A stretch of 33,234 bases of DNA from Alphaproteobacteria bacterium MarineAlpha5_Bin3 (lineage in GTDB: Bacteria; Pseudomonadota; Alphaproteobacteria; HIMB59; GCA-002718135). Positions 8,308 through 17,853 of this stretch are shown here, in pieces. How positions within the stretch are numbered: the first letter of the stretch is position 1; the number at the start of each line of letters is the position of its first letter. The notes beneath the pieces were generated by a model. That model saw nothing but the letters and a program-made list of their open reading frames with translations, was not told the origin of the DNA and searched no databases. The translations under genes were made by a program, and so were the position numbers. The stretch spans positions 1-33,234 of the forward strand of contig PTLB01000004.1 in NCBI GenBank assembly GCA_002938255.1. Direction: 5' to 3'.

Positions 8308-10106
8308 TTATATTTTTTTTTAGTAACAAAAATATTGGAAAGTTCATTCAATAATACTTCTCCTAGTTGGTCAACATCCATTATTGTAACCGCGTTAGAA
8401 TAATATCTAGATACATCATGACCAATTCCTATGGCCACTAATTCAATATTGCTATTATTCTCAATATCGCTAATTGTATCCCGTAAATTTTTTTCCAAAT
8501 AATTTCCAGGGTTAACCGATAACGTTGAGTCATCAACGGGTGCTCCATCACTAATAACAATCAATACTTTTCTTTTTTCTTGCCGTATCCTTAATCTATT
8601 ATAAGCCCATAACAGCGCTTCCCCATCCACATTTTCTTTCAGTATGCCTTCACGCAATAAAAGTCCGAGGTTTTTTTTAGAGCGTCTCCATGGAGCATCA
8701 CCTGCTTTATATATGATATGGCGTAAATCATTAAGTCTCCCTGGTTTACTAGGCTTTTTATCGTTTATCCATTTTTCTCTTGATTGACCCCCCTTCCAAG
8801 CTTTTGTAGTAAAGCCTAAAATTTCAGTTTTAATGAGGCATCGTTCTAGAGTTCTTGCTAAGATATCTGAACATAAAGCTGCAACAGTTATAGGCCTTCC
8901 GCGCATAGACCCTGAATTATCAATTAATAAAGTAACGACAGTATCTTTAAACTCAATGTTTTTTTCTTTTTTAAACGATAGTTTGTGAGTTGGGTTGGCA
9001 ATGATCCTTGCTAAGCGTGAAGTATCAAGATAGCCTTCTTCAAGATTGAATTCCCATTGTCTGGTTTGTTGAGCTAGCAGTTTTCTTTGTAATCGATTGG
9101 CGATTTTGGCAATAAGGGGCTTAAAAGTAAATACTTGTTGATCCAGAGATAATCGTAATCGATCTAATTCTTTTAAGTCACAGAGTTCTTCTGCCTTTAC
9201 TACTTCATCAAATTTATCAGTATAAAATTTATAGTTTTCAAGTTTATCTAGAGATTCAATTTTTGGAAAGTATTCAAGATCATTTTCATTTGCTTCATCT
9301 CCCATTTTTTGATCTTCATCCATTGAACTTGCTTGTTGGAGGTCTGAAGAAGAGGCTTCATCATCATGTTTTGTATCCGTTTTACTATCTTGATTTTTCG
9401 ATTTATTGTCCTCATCATGTAGGTCCTTATCCTCATTGCTATTTTCATTATCAATACCATCTTGTTTATTGTTATGATCATAATAACCCAAATTATCTAA
9501 AAAAGTTTGCAGTAGATCAGCAAAATTTTTTTGATTGGTTATATTGTTTCTAAGTTTTTTGAAAAAATCATTATATTCATGACCTAATTTTTTTTGGATT
9601 AGTTTTTTATATGCACTAAATTTACCACCTAGTATTTCACCAGTTAACTCACTGTAGCTCACATAGCGAAAAGCTTCAATAATTTCCTTGTAGTCTTCTT
9701 TATCCTTATTATTTTTATCTTCGGTATTTTGAATATCGAATTTATGCTTATTTAATATATTTAATTTAATTCCTTTGAAGATATGCGATCCTTGAGCCTC
9801 AATGCGTGATTGCTCAACAGCATTAAATATTTCATTTACAACATCATTGTTGCCTAGATACTCTTGATGAATTTCTTTTGTATGAAGTCGAATTTCTAAT
9901 GCCATTGAGTCTGCTTCAGCCCGCATATAATTTAAATTTTTCTTAAGAGATTGAAGATTTGGCTCATTTAAATTAATAATATCTCCATCTATAGAAGGGC
10001 CATCTTGAACAAAGTTAACTTCTATAGTGTTAGACTTACCTATGGATTTAATTGTTGCAGAGAGTGATTTCTTAAATTGGTCGACTATTTCGTCATTCTC
10101 CAACAT
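8304..10106 (-). CDS. cobT: CobT-like VWA protein (cobaltochelatase subunit)
   Basis: In the aerobic B12 pathway CobT and CobS form the ATPase chaperone complex that powers CobN in inserting cobalt into hydrogenobyrinate diamide. The 600-aa protein has an N-terminal helical domain, a strongly acidic, low-complexity linker at about residues 210-275, and a C-terminal von Willebrand A domain with a complete MIDAS start D396-N-S-G-S400 and a later [11 protein letters not shown]. Its start overlaps the end of cobS by 14 bp. No cobN is visible here, so the complex may serve another client (see findings). Length and architecture are normal for the family. Confidence 0.93.
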   Translation of the reverse strand: MLENDEIVDQFKKSLSATIKSIGKSNTIEVNFVQDGPSIDGDIINLNEPNLQSLKKNLNYMRAEADSMALEIRLHTKEIHQEYLGNNDVVNEIFNAVEQSRIEAQGSHIFKGIKLNILNKHKFDIQNTEDKNNKDKEDYKEIIEAFRYVSYSELTGEILGGKFSAYKKLIQKKLGHEYNDFFKKLRNNITNQKNFADLLQTFLDNLGYYDHNNKQDGIDNENSNEDKDLHDEDNKSKNQDSKTDTKHDDEASSSDLQQASSMDEDQKMGDEANENDLEYFPKIESLDKLENYKFYTDKFDEVVKAEELCDLKELDRLRLSLDQQVFTFKPLIAKIANRLQRKLLAQQTRQWEFNLEEGYLDTSRLARIIANPTHKLSFKKEKNIEFKDTVVTLLIDNSGSMRGRPITVAALCSDILARTLERCLIKTEILGFTTKAWKGGQSREKWINDKKPSKPGRLNDLRHIIYKAGDAPWRRSKKNLGLLLREGILKENVDGEALLWAYNRLRIRQEKRKVLIVISDGAPVDDSTLSVNPGNYLEKNLRDTISDIENNSNIELVAIGIGHDVSRYYSNAVTIMDVDQLGEVLLNELSNIFVTKKKYN

Positions 10107-11085
10107 TAACTACCTTGGCATCCGATAAATCAATTCCAAATGAACGTTGATAATACTCTTCAATTATTGATCTTTCCAATTCATCACATCTGTTTAAGAA
10201 TGCTAATTTAAATGAATATTCAATATCATTGAATAACAAATAATTCTCAGCCCATGTTATTACAGTTCTTGGACTCATTACAGTAGAAATATCACCATTA
10301 ATAAAACCAGAACGAGTCAAATCAGCCGTACTAACCATACAGCGAATAATTTCCTTACCTTCTTTATTATTAAGTTTTTTATTTTTACTTAAAACAATCC
10401 CCTCTTCTTCTATGTTGTTTAAATAATTTAAGGTTGTAACAATATTCCATCTATCCATTTGACCTTGATTTATTTGTTGCGTGCCGGGATAAAGACCTGA
10501 AGTATCACCTAGTCCAACAGTATTAGCTGTAGCAAACAACCGAAAAAATCTGTTTGGATTAATTATTCTGGATTGATCAAGTAAAGTTAATTTACTGTCT
10601 GACTCTAAAATTCGTTGGATAACAAACATCACATCAGGACGTCCTGCATCATATTCGTCAAAAACCAATGCCACCGGATTTTGGTAAGCCCAAGGTAGCA
10701 TACCTTCTTGAAATTCAGTTATTTGTTTTCCATCCCTAATAACGATTGAATCTTTTCCAATAAGATCAATTCGGCTAATATGACTATCAAGATTAATACG
10801 TACACATGACCAATTTAATCTTGCTGCGACTTGTTCTATGTGAGTTGATTTTCCGGTACCATGATATCCTTGTATGATAACTCTTCTGTTATCTGCAAAG
10901 CCTGCCAATATAGCTCGTGTTGTTTCTGGATCAAATTTATAATCTTTATCAATTATAGGAACATGATCATTTTTTGACTTGAATCCACACACCTTAAAAG
11001 GACATTCTATTCCAAATATTTCTTTTGTATTTATTTCCTGATCAGGAACTATACTTAAATCAATATTTTTTTTCGTATCATTCAT
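10093..11085 (-). CDS. cobS: CobS-like AAA+ ATPase (cobaltochelatase subunit)
   Basis: MoxR-type AAA+ ATPase of 330 aa, partner of the VWA protein CobT. The Walker A motif is GYHGTGKST (about 73-81) and Walker [15 protein letters not shown] (about 138-151). Sensor 1 lies in [14 protein letters not shown], and the family-typical [15 protein letters not shown] and [11 protein letters not shown] follow. The start overlaps the J-protein gene by 8 bp and the end overlaps cobT by 14 bp, so three proteins should be made in a coupled way. Confidence 0.95.
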   Translation of the reverse strand: MNDTKKNIDLSIVPDQEINTKEIFGIECPFKVCGFKSKNDHVPIIDKDYKFDPETTRAILAGFADNRRVIIQGYHGTGKSTHIEQVAARLNWSCVRINLDSHISRIDLIGKDSIVIRDGKQITEFQEGMLPWAYQNPVALVFDEYDAGRPDVMFVIQRILESDSKLTLLDQSRIINPNRFFRLFATANTVGLGDTSGLYPGTQQINQGQMDRWNIVTTLNYLNNIEEEGIVLSKNKKLNNKEGKEIIRCMVSTADLTRSGFINGDISTVMSPRTVITWAENYLLFNDIEYSFKLAFLNRCDELERSIIEEYYQRSFGIDLSDAKVVNVGE

Positions 11086-11668
11086 TTCTTAAAAATTTTT
11101 TTAATAAGGTTTTATATGCTTCTGTAATTTCTTTGAATTTTCTTTCTGCGTTTTTATTATCATCATTTACATCAGGGTGAAAAATTTTCACTAGTTTTTT
11201 ATATCTTTTTTTAATTTCATCAACTGAAATAGGCATTTTTAGTTCTAATATATTTAGGCTTTTGTGCTCCTCATTTGTTATATTTTCATCTACTAATTTA
11301 TTTCTTAAGAAATCATGGATTTCTTTTTCTTTTTCAAAAAGACTGTAATCATACATTAAGAATTCCTTTAATTGATCCATTACTTTGGCTGGATTCCCCT
11401 TTAATGGCCATGAAGGCCTATCCCAGACTGTGTCTTTGCGAATAGATAATTCTATTTGATCCACACTGAGGCCTTTATAAAAATCCCATGATTTATTGTA
11501 TTTAGTGACATGCTTTAAACAAAAAAAATAATAATTGTTCAAATTAGACCTTGATTTTGGCGCTCTATAATCCCCTTTGTCTTCACAAGCTTCTTTATCA
11601 CATAAACGTATTTGGTGGTTTTCCCATGAAAGGTTATTTTTTGCTATATCATATTTAAATCTAGTCAT
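11078..11668 (-). CDS. J-domain (DnaJ-like) protein
   Basis: Protein of 196 aa with a C-terminal J-domain carrying the HPD triad (H164-P165-D166, FHPDVNDD), so it should be able to stimulate DnaK. The N-terminal half is not a standard DnaJ: it has C23, C28, C50 and H53 in [17 protein letters not shown] and [10 protein letters not shown], spaced like a small zinc site, then an aromatic stretch (WDFYKGLS). I recall this arrangement from an alphaproteobacterial family always next to cobS. It lacks the G/F region and CxxCxGxG zinc fingers of true DnaJ. It overlaps cobS by 8 bp and diverges from bolA with a 23-bp gap. Confidence 0.88.
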   Translation of the reverse strand: MTRFKYDIAKNNLSWENHQIRLCDKEACEDKGDYRAPKSRSNLNNYYFFCLKHVTKYNKSWDFYKGLSVDQIELSIRKDTVWDRPSWPLKGNPAKVMDQLKEFLMYDYSLFEKEKEIHDFLRNKLVDENITNEEHKSLNILELKMPISVDEIKKRYKKLVKIFHPDVNDDNKNAERKFKEITEAYKTLLKKFLRNE

Positions 11669-11691
11669 TTATTTTGTATATACCATAAAAT

Positions 11692-11949
11692 ATGAATCGA
11701 AAAAAAAGAATTGAATCTTTACTTTTAAAAAATTTTATTAATTGGAAATTTACAGTTATTGATAATTCTGCTCAACATAGTGGGCACAATAATTTTGATG
11801 GTACCCAAGAAACCCATTTTTGTATAATTATAAAAAAGCCTTTTAGTTCTAAAGATAATAGAATATCAATTCATAGAAAAATATATAAGTTACTAAAAGA
11901 TGATTTCCAGAATGGGTTGCATGCCTTAGAAATAAAAATTGCTAATTAA
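11692..11949 (+). CDS. bolA: BolA family protein
   Basis: Small protein of 85 aa with the BolA fold pattern: N-terminal helix RIESLLLKNF, a variable loop with HSGHNN (family histidines), strand THFCIIIKK, then a helix SIHRKIYKLLKDDF and the terminal GLHALEIKI. BolA proteins partner monothiol glutaredoxins in iron-sulfur cluster handling and iron sensing. The gene starts 23 bp from the divergent J-protein gene, an arrangement I recall as conserved in Alphaproteobacteria, and its end overlaps the convergent corC-like gene by 8 bp. Confidence 0.93.
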   Translation: MNRKKRIESLLLKNFINWKFTVIDNSAQHSGHNNFDGTQETHFCIIIKKPFSSKDNRISIHRKIYKLLKDDFQNGLHALEIKIAN

Positions 11950-13198
11950 TTTGAGAAATTTCTACTCGTAATATTTGTTTTCGTGAGTGCGAGATAACTT
12001 TATAATTGAAATATTTATCATTTATTATTTCACCATATAAAGGTATTTTCTTGGCCAAATCCATGATATATCCCCCGATAGTTGAAGACTCAATGTTCGG
12101 CAACTCAAGATTAAATTTCTTATATAGATCCTTTACATTTTGATTACCTTCAGCAATTATTTTATTCTGACTATTTAGTTTAAATTGTTGCTGGGGCGTG
12201 TCTATTTCGTCAACAATTTCACCAACAATTTCTTCTATGATATCTTCCAGAGAAATTACGCCCAATAATTCCCCATATTCATCAACAACGAAAGACAAAT
12301 GCTCTCTTTGTTTTTTGAATTCAACTAATTGATCCAATAAATTTGTGGATTCAGGAATAAACCAAGGCTTGCTAAGCTTATCTAGAATAATTTTTCTGTC
12401 ATTTTGATAGTTATTTATATTAATATCTAGAGATCTAATATTAAGAAGTCCTATAATATTTTCAGGATTATTTTTCCAAAATGGTATGCGCGTAAATTTT
12501 GAAAGATTAATTTTTTTTATTATTTCATCTAACCCTAAATTAATATCAATAGAGTAAATATTTTTTCTATGGGTAAAAACCTCTTCTACTATTGTATCAT
12601 TTAATTTTAAAATACTTTGAAGCATCTCTTTCTCATGTTCAGAATCTGGGTTAGAGGTTTGATACAAATCAATAACCCCTTGTAATTCCTCCTCTGATTG
12701 TTCATCAGAGTCTGTTAAATCCTTTTGATCTTTATTTCTAATAATCAAGTTTACAATTTTGTTAATTAAAAAAACGAAAGGTAGTAATATTTTGTTTAGA
12801 TAATAAATTGTAGGGGCAATTATTAGCGCGGTTCTTGTGGGTTTGTTTATGGAATATGTCTTAGGCAATACTTCTGCAAAAATAACTAAAAGAAATGTCA
12901 TCAAAAGAGTTGCATAAAATATTCCAGTTAGCCCAAATAGGTCGTAAAAAAAAGCAGTTGCCAATGATGAGGCTAAAATATTAACAAGATTATTTGAGAG
13001 AAGGAGAGATGAGATAATGCTATCTTTGTCATCGATAATCATTTTGACATATTTGGCTTTCTGATTACCTTTTTTAATTTTTGAAATTATTCTTGCTTCG
13101 GAGGTAGCGGTTATTGCTGTTTCAGAACCCGATAAAAATCCTGAAACTAAGATTAATAAAATAATTACTATAAGTAATAATAAATTTAGAAATGTCAT
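11942..13198 (-). CDS. CorC/HlyC-type CNNM membrane protein with CBS domains
   Basis: Protein of 418 aa: an N-terminal CNNM/DUF21 membrane domain (residues about 1-150, opening FLNLLLLIVIILLILVSGFLSGSETAI with the family GSETA motif), a tandem CBS pair (about 200-330, with SFVVDEYGELLGVISLEDI and EEIVGEIVDEID), and a C-terminal CorC_HlyC domain (ESSTIGGYIMDL). Family members are implicated in magnesium/cobalt efflux; the hemolysin name is historical. It lies 7 bp downstream of aroB, probably in one operon. Confidence 0.93.
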   Translation of the reverse strand: MTFLNLLLLIVIILLILVSGFLSGSETAITATSEARIISKIKKGNQKAKYVKMIIDDKDSIISSLLLSNNLVNILASSLATAFFYDLFGLTGIFYATLLMTFLLVIFAEVLPKTYSINKPTRTALIIAPTIYYLNKILLPFVFLINKIVNLIIRNKDQKDLTDSDEQSEEELQGVIDLYQTSNPDSEHEKEMLQSILKLNDTIVEEVFTHRKNIYSIDINLGLDEIIKKINLSKFTRIPFWKNNPENIIGLLNIRSLDININNYQNDRKIILDKLSKPWFIPESTNLLDQLVEFKKQREHLSFVVDEYGELLGVISLEDIIEEIVGEIVDEIDTPQQQFKLNSQNKIIAEGNQNVKDLYKKFNLELPNIESSTIGGYIMDLAKKIPLYGEIINDKYFNYKVISHSRKQILRVEISQIN

Positions 13199-13205
13199 TT
13201 GAGTT

Positions 13206-14273
13206 TTAATTTAATAATTTTTTAATTCTTTCTTTATCTAATCCGCGTTCAAAATATGCTTGACCAATTTTTTTAAGTAGAACTAGATTAATTTTTTCTT
13301 CTGTATTTTTCTTATCAGATTGCATTAGCTTATAAATTTTATTTGAATTAATTCTTTTATCATGATGAGGTAAGCCAATTATTTTTAGATGACCAACTAT
13401 CTTATTGTATTCAAATTCTGTTATGTTTTTTATCTTGTAAGAAATCTTTGCCGCAAAAGCCATTCCAATAGAAATTGCTTCACCATGTGTGAGCGTTGTA
13501 TTGTAATTATTCATTGTTTCTAAGGCATGCCCAAAAGTATGCCCAAAATTTAACATTGCTCTTGAAGAAGGATTTATTAGGGTTTCTTTTTCATCAAGAT
13601 GAACAAATTTAGCCTTGATTCTAATACTTTTGACAATAGCTTTCGTGATATATTTTTTATCAAGATCAAGTATGTTGCGGTGGCATTTAATTAGCCATTT
13701 ATAAAAAGCTTTATCATTTATTAGAGAGTGCTTTAAGATTTCTGCATAACCGGATTTTAATTCTCTTTTAGATAAAGAATATAATACTTTTGGATCAATA
13801 ATTACTTTATCAGGTTGAAAGAAGGTGCCTATTAGGTTTTTTCCATTTGGGGTGTTGATGCCATTTTTACCCCCAATAGAACTGTCTACTTGAGACAATA
13901 ATGTAGTGGGGACTAATACAAATCTTATTCCTCGCAAAATAGTACTAGCAACAAAACTGGATAAGTCACCAACTGTTCCACCACCAATAGCTATTAAGGT
14001 TGAGGACCGATCAATTTTTAATTTTAAAAGGAGTGAAATTATTTTCCAATAATAATTGATTGATTTAATTTTTTCAGAGCCATTAATTTTTATTATATTA
14101 ATGTTTTTATTTATTTCTAATTTCTTCAAAATATATTTAACTTTTTTATCAATTATTATGAAAATCTTTTTTTTAGACTTTTTTTCAATTTTAATGAATG
14201 GGATAATTGAATTCTCTTCAACTACGATAGAGTAGTTTTTGTTTTGAGTTTTAATTTGAATTATATTTTTCAT
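13206..14273 (-). CDS. aroB: 3-dehydroquinate synthase
   Basis: Cyclises DAHP to 3-dehydroquinate, second step of the shikimate pathway, using NAD and a divalent metal. The 355-aa protein carries the NAD-binding GGGTVGDLSSFVASTILRGI near residues 97-116, VPTTLLSQVDSSIGGKNGIN, the metal-site KSGYAEILKHSLI, and metal histidines in NFGHTFGHALE and THGEAISIGMAF. The start overlaps the end of aroK by 23 bp, so the two are likely translationally coupled. Confidence 0.97.
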   Translation of the reverse strand: MKNIIQIKTQNKNYSIVVEENSIIPFIKIEKKSKKKIFIIIDKKVKYILKKLEINKNINIIKINGSEKIKSINYYWKIISLLLKLKIDRSSTLIAIGGGTVGDLSSFVASTILRGIRFVLVPTTLLSQVDSSIGGKNGINTPNGKNLIGTFFQPDKVIIDPKVLYSLSKRELKSGYAEILKHSLINDKAFYKWLIKCHRNILDLDKKYITKAIVKSIRIKAKFVHLDEKETLINPSSRAMLNFGHTFGHALETMNNYNTTLTHGEAISIGMAFAAKISYKIKNITEFEYNKIVGHLKIIGLPHHDKRINSNKIYKLMQSDKKNTEEKINLVLLKKIGQAYFERGLDKERIKKLLN

Positions 14274-14817
14274 AAAATTCTATATACTTTTTTCTAAATT
14301 CAGCAAGTGCATCAGTTATGGTAAGATGATTCTTTAAAGTTATATCTGCTAATAAATAAAATTTCCGCCTAATAGCATCTAATTCTTTAATTTTTTCTTC
14401 TATATTTGTATCATTTATTAAAGGTCTGCGCTTGGATTTTATTAGTCTTTTTGAAAGAATAGCAAAATCTACATCTAAGAATACAGTTAAAAAATTACCT
14501 TTTAAAGCCTTTCTTATTTTTGGGCTTAATATAGATCCGCCTCCCAATGATAAAACTAATTTTTTTTGATAAATTGTTTCTAAAATCACATTTTCTTCAA
14601 TTAATCTAAAATAAGACTCACCCTTAGTTTGAAAAATTTCATTAATTGTTTTATTTGATTTTTTTTCTATTAATTTATCGCTGTCAACATGATTAAAATT
14701 GAGTTGTTTTGATATTAATTTTCCTAATACAGATTTGCCTGAGCCCATATGGCCCATTAAAGCTATATTTTTTTTTTGCTTATCCATGATATTTTTCGCT
14801 AATTTGTCAAGTTTCAT
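14251..14817 (-). CDS. aroK: Shikimate kinase
   Basis: Phosphorylates shikimate at the 3-OH. P-loop GHMGSGKSVLG at residues about 22-32, shikimate-binding DSDKLIE and SYFRLIEENVI, GGGSIL, and the lid region LIKSKRRPLI. The 188-aa version starts at the ATG at 14815-14817; an ATG 30 bp further in (MDKQKKNIAL) is equally plausible since neither has a clear ribosome binding site. First gene of the aroK-aroB-corC-like run and divergent from the small membrane peptide gene at 14910. Confidence 0.95.
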   Translation of the reverse strand: MKLDKLAKNIMDKQKKNIALMGHMGSGKSVLGKLISKQLNFNHVDSDKLIEKKSNKTINEIFQTKGESYFRLIEENVILETIYQKKLVLSLGGGSILSPKIRKALKGNFLTVFLDVDFAILSKRLIKSKRRPLINDTNIEEKIKELDAIRRKFYLLADITLKNHLTITDALAEFRKKYIEFYEKYNSN

Positions 14818-14909
14818 ATTTGTGACAATATTCTAACTGATTAAAAAAAACTTAAAAATTATTGAATAAACTATATTAAGCTATTTTATCATTTATTGCA
14901 TAACCTTAT

Positions 14910-15038
14910 ATGAAAAAAATCTATTTAATATTATTTACTATAGTAATTGTAATTTTTCTTTTAATTGGACTATATTTTGTTAAGATACCTTCGCCTTCCA
15001 AATTAATATTTGAAAAGTATAAATTGATTATAAAATGA
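14910..15038 (+). CDS. Small single-pass membrane protein (42 aa)
   Basis: Short gene: ATG at 14910, TGA at 15036-15038. The protein has a positively charged start (MKK), one strong hydrophobic helix (residues 4-24) and a tail KIPSPSKLIFEKYKL. The stop overlaps the start of the next gene by 4 bp (ATGA), good evidence that it is translated. I recall small alphaproteobacterial membrane peptides with an I-P-A-P-S motif just after the helix, near aroK or accA; the IPSPS here fits, but that is from memory. Function unknown. The 92-bp gap before it is AT-rich with no promoter I would defend. Confidence 0.7.
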   Translation: MKKIYLILFTIVIVIFLLIGLYFVKIPSPSKLIFEKYKLIIK

Positions 15039-16912
15039 AAATTTGGCTATTTATAATTATTTGCTTTTTATTTAGCAATAGTGTTTTTACAAGTGAAATT
15101 ACAATCATTAAACTTCACAATCAGTCAATTGATCAAGCTCTTTTAAATAATTTAGAAGAATCACAAGAAGATTCTGAATTAAATGAAGTAAATATTTTGG
15201 ACAATAATATCGATCAGGAAAGTGATGGCAATGTAGAAGAAAACTATGATGATGCTAATGTAGAAGAAAGTGATCTTGATACTAATGTAGAAGAAAATGA
15301 TAATGAAGCTAAAATAACTATTTCTGATGAAAACTTGTCAACTGTAAATGAAGTTATTTTACTTCCTGATCTTTGGAAAAAAACAAATGAAGAAGATTTA
15401 AATTTTTTATTGGATAATATAACTGATATTAATTCTCCTACTTTAAGATATGAATTATTATCACTGTTAAATATTGATAATCTTCCTCCAAAAAATTTGG
15501 ATAAAGTTGATTTTGAAAATCTAGTTATTCGTAGTCTTCTAAAATTTGGTGATAGAGATAAAGCTTATAAAATCTTTAATACATTCTCAGACCCAGAAAG
15601 TACTAAATACAATCTTTTTTATAAGAAATTTGAGCTTAATTATTTATTATCAACTTATAATCTTAGTGAGGCATGTGATTTTCGAAATAATTTTAAAAAC
15701 ACAGATTTAACAAGTAATAATAATTATTTTCTTAAAATTGATATTTTTTGTCTTATTCTTGAAGAAAACTTTAATGAAGCTAACTTGTTAAACGCACTAT
15801 TACAAGAAACTGGAAATATAAATGATGACTACTTTCAATATCTTTATGATAAACTTAATCAACCTAATTTAGAGGATTCAGATCCCAATAGTTTTGAAAT
15901 TAATGAAAAGGAAATTTTTTTATATAGTGCAATGCATAGAGTAGGGAATATAGCTTTAAGTCAAAAGCTTCTTCAATTAGATCCAATTAATTTATCAATG
16001 CCAATTATTTTAAGTAGCTCAACTGATATTGAATTGCGCTTAAAAGCTGCTCATGCTGCATACAACAATGGCATTCTTAAAATTGATAGTTTGGCAGCTT
16101 TATACCAAATCGTTGATTTTAGCTCTGAAGAATTAAACGATCCATCAAGTGTTGTATCAATAACTAATGGTAATATTGAGATGGGGATGGCTTATTATTA
16201 TCAATTGAGTAATATTCAACTGTTGCCAGTTAATAGATTAGAAGCAATTTTGAGTTTCTGGAAATTTGCAGAAAAAAATAATTTAGAGTTAATAGCATAT
16301 TCATTATCACAAAAGGGTCTTGATACAATTGAACCTTCTAATGAATTATCTAAATACGGAGCTGAAGTTGTTAAAGCGTATGTGCGTAGTGGCAATATCG
16401 ATAAGGCTGAAAAATGGTTATTATTTTCGGAAAATTATTCTGAAGATTTAACAAATTTACACAAACTACAATCAGCAGTATTATTATTAAATTTATTTAA
16501 AGTTGATGAATCATCACAATTTATTGATATTTTGTTAAAAAATTTACAAAACATGGAAAAGATTTCTATCAATAATAATGATCAAACCAATGCTCTTAAA
16601 AATGAAATACTATTTGTGGTATTTTCTCTTTTGAATAATAGAGATCAAAATCCTTTTAATTTGAATAGAAAAGTTGATGAACCAAGGTTCATACCTTCTG
16701 CATATATAATGAATAATATAAGAGATTGTATTAAAAATAATAATCATGCGGAATTATTATTATCAATTCTTGTATCTCTTGACGGTAAAAATTGGGCTGA
16801 ACTTCATCCTGAACATTTACGTTTGATTATAATTGCACTTGAAGAGTATAAAGATGGCTTTCTTTTAAATGATATTATCATGGAAATTTTAGAACAAAAT
16901 AAAATTATTTAA
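15035..16912 (+). CDS. Exported helical-repeat protein of unknown function
   Basis: I do not recognise a named family. Protein of 625 aa with an N-terminal signal peptide (MKIWLFIIICFLFSNSVFTS, cleavage likely about residue 20). Residues about 35-95 are very acidic and contain three 9-residue repeats beginning NVEE. The rest (about 110-620) is largely alpha-helical with TPR-like paired helices (for example RSLLKFGDRDKAYKIFNTF and AYVRSGNIDKAEKWLLF). It overlaps the small membrane peptide gene by 4 bp and accA by 1 bp, so it is part of a tight transcript. A periplasmic or envelope scaffold role is a guess from the signal peptide and repeats. Confidence 0.8.
   Translation: MKIWLFIIICFLFSNSVFTSEITIIKLHNQSIDQALLNNLEESQEDSELNEVNILDNNIDQESDGNVEENYDDANVEESDLDTNVEENDNEAKITISDENLSTVNEVILLPDLWKKTNEEDLNFLLDNITDINSPTLRYELLSLLNIDNLPPKNLDKVDFENLVIRSLLKFGDRDKAYKIFNTFSDPESTKYNLFYKKFELNYLLSTYNLSEACDFRNNFKNTDLTSNNNYFLKIDIFCLILEENFNEANLLNALLQETGNINDDYFQYLYDKLNQPNLEDSDPNSFEINEKEIFLYSAMHRVGNIALSQKLLQLDPINLSMPIILSSSTDIELRLKAAHAAYNNGILKIDSLAALYQIVDFSSEELNDPSSVVSITNGNIEMGMAYYYQLSNIQLLPVNRLEAILSFWKFAEKNNLELIAYSLSQKGLDTIEPSNELSKYGAEVVKAYVRSGNIDKAEKWLLFSENYSEDLTNLHKLQSAVLLLNLFKVDESSQFIDILLKNLQNMEKISINNNDQTNALKNEILFVVFSLLNNRDQNPFNLNRKVDEPRFIPSAYIMNNIRDCIKNNNHAELLLSILVSLDGKNWAELHPEHLRLIIIALEEYKDGFLLNDIIMEILEQNKII
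15230..15310 (+). repeat. 27-bp in-frame tandem repeat (3 copies)
   Basis: The 13-mer AATGTAGAAGAAA starts at 15230, 15257 and 15284, an exact 27-bp (9-codon) period inside the acidic region of the exported protein. It encodes NVEENYDDA, NVEESDLDT and NVEENDNEA. The first half of each unit is identical in DNA and the second half drifts. Confidence 0.85.
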
Positions 16913-17853
16913 TGATTAAATATTTTGATTTCGAAAAAGCTGTTGAACAGATAGACAACAAGATCAAAGAGTTACAAGATAGTGATGATGCCGAGAATAG
17001 TAAGACAATTGATAAATTAAATATAGAAAAAAAAAATATTATTACAAAAATTTATTCCAATTTAAATTCATGGCAAAAAGTTCAAATTGCCAGACATCCT
17101 GATAGACCACATACCACAGATTATATTAACAATATTTTCTCTAATTTTATTCCTTTGTCTGGAGACAAAAAATTTGGTGAAGATCCTGCTATTGTTTGTG
17201 GAATGGGAAAAATATTAGATCAATCTGTTTTAATAATAGGTAATGAAAAAGGAAGTTCAATGGAAACTCGTATCAGACATAATTTTGGAATGGCAAAACC
17301 TGAAGGCTATCGAAAGGCTCAACGCATTATGTATTTGGCAGAGAAGCTTAATCTTCCCATAGTTACTTTTGTTGATACGGCTGGAGCTTTTCCAGGCAAA
17401 GAAGCTGAAGAACGAGGACAGTCAGAGTCTATTGCTTCTTCAATTGCTACATGTTTAAAAGTGAAAACACCTATAATAACTGTAATTATTGGTGAAGGAG
17501 GGTCAGGGGGAGCTATTGCAATAGCAACTGCAGATAAAATTCTTATGTTGGAAAATTCAATATATTCAGTAATTTCACCGGAAGGATGTTCTTCTATATT
17601 ATGGCGCAGTCCTGATTTTGTTCGACAAGCAGCAGAAGCATTAAAATTAACAGCTGATGACTGCTTAGGTTTAGGTATTGTTGATGAGATAATTCCAGAA
17701 GTAGCTGGAGGGGCACATAGATTTGCTAATCAACAAATTGAAATCGTTAAGAAAATTATTTTAAAAAAATTAAACGCATTAAAAGGTATTTCTCTTGATA
17801 ATTTGGTTTTAAAACGTAATGAAAAATTTTTGAATATTACTTCAAATAATTAA
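16912..17853 (+). CDS. accA: Acetyl-CoA carboxylase carboxyltransferase, alpha subunit
   Basis: With AccD it transfers the carboxyl group from biotin-BCCP to acetyl-CoA, giving malonyl-CoA for fatty acid synthesis. The 313-aa protein has the AccA N-terminal coiled region, [19 protein letters not shown], the oxyanion-hole regions [18 protein letters not shown] and [12 protein letters not shown], and [13 protein letters not shown]. Starts at the last base of the preceding TAA (TAATG). Its stop overlaps the convergent secA stop by 4 bp. Confidence 0.97.
   Translation: MIKYFDFEKAVEQIDNKIKELQDSDDAENSKTIDKLNIEKKNIITKIYSNLNSWQKVQIARHPDRPHTTDYINNIFSNFIPLSGDKKFGEDPAIVCGMGKILDQSVLIIGNEKGSSMETRIRHNFGMAKPEGYRKAQRIMYLAEKLNLPIVTFVDTAGAFPGKEAEERGQSESIASSIATCLKVKTPIITVIIGEGGSGGAIAIATADKILMLENSIYSVISPEGCSSILWRSPDFVRQAAEALKLTADDCLGLGIVDEIIPEVAGGAHRFANQQIEIVKKIILKKLNALKGISLDNLVLKRNEKFLNITSNN

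Noticed and set aside
9248-9553. Open frames on both strands across the middle of cobT
   Set aside because: They come from the repetitive acidic linker codons of cobT; the products are low-complexity (His/Tyr/Phe-rich or Met/Lys-rich) and have no start context.
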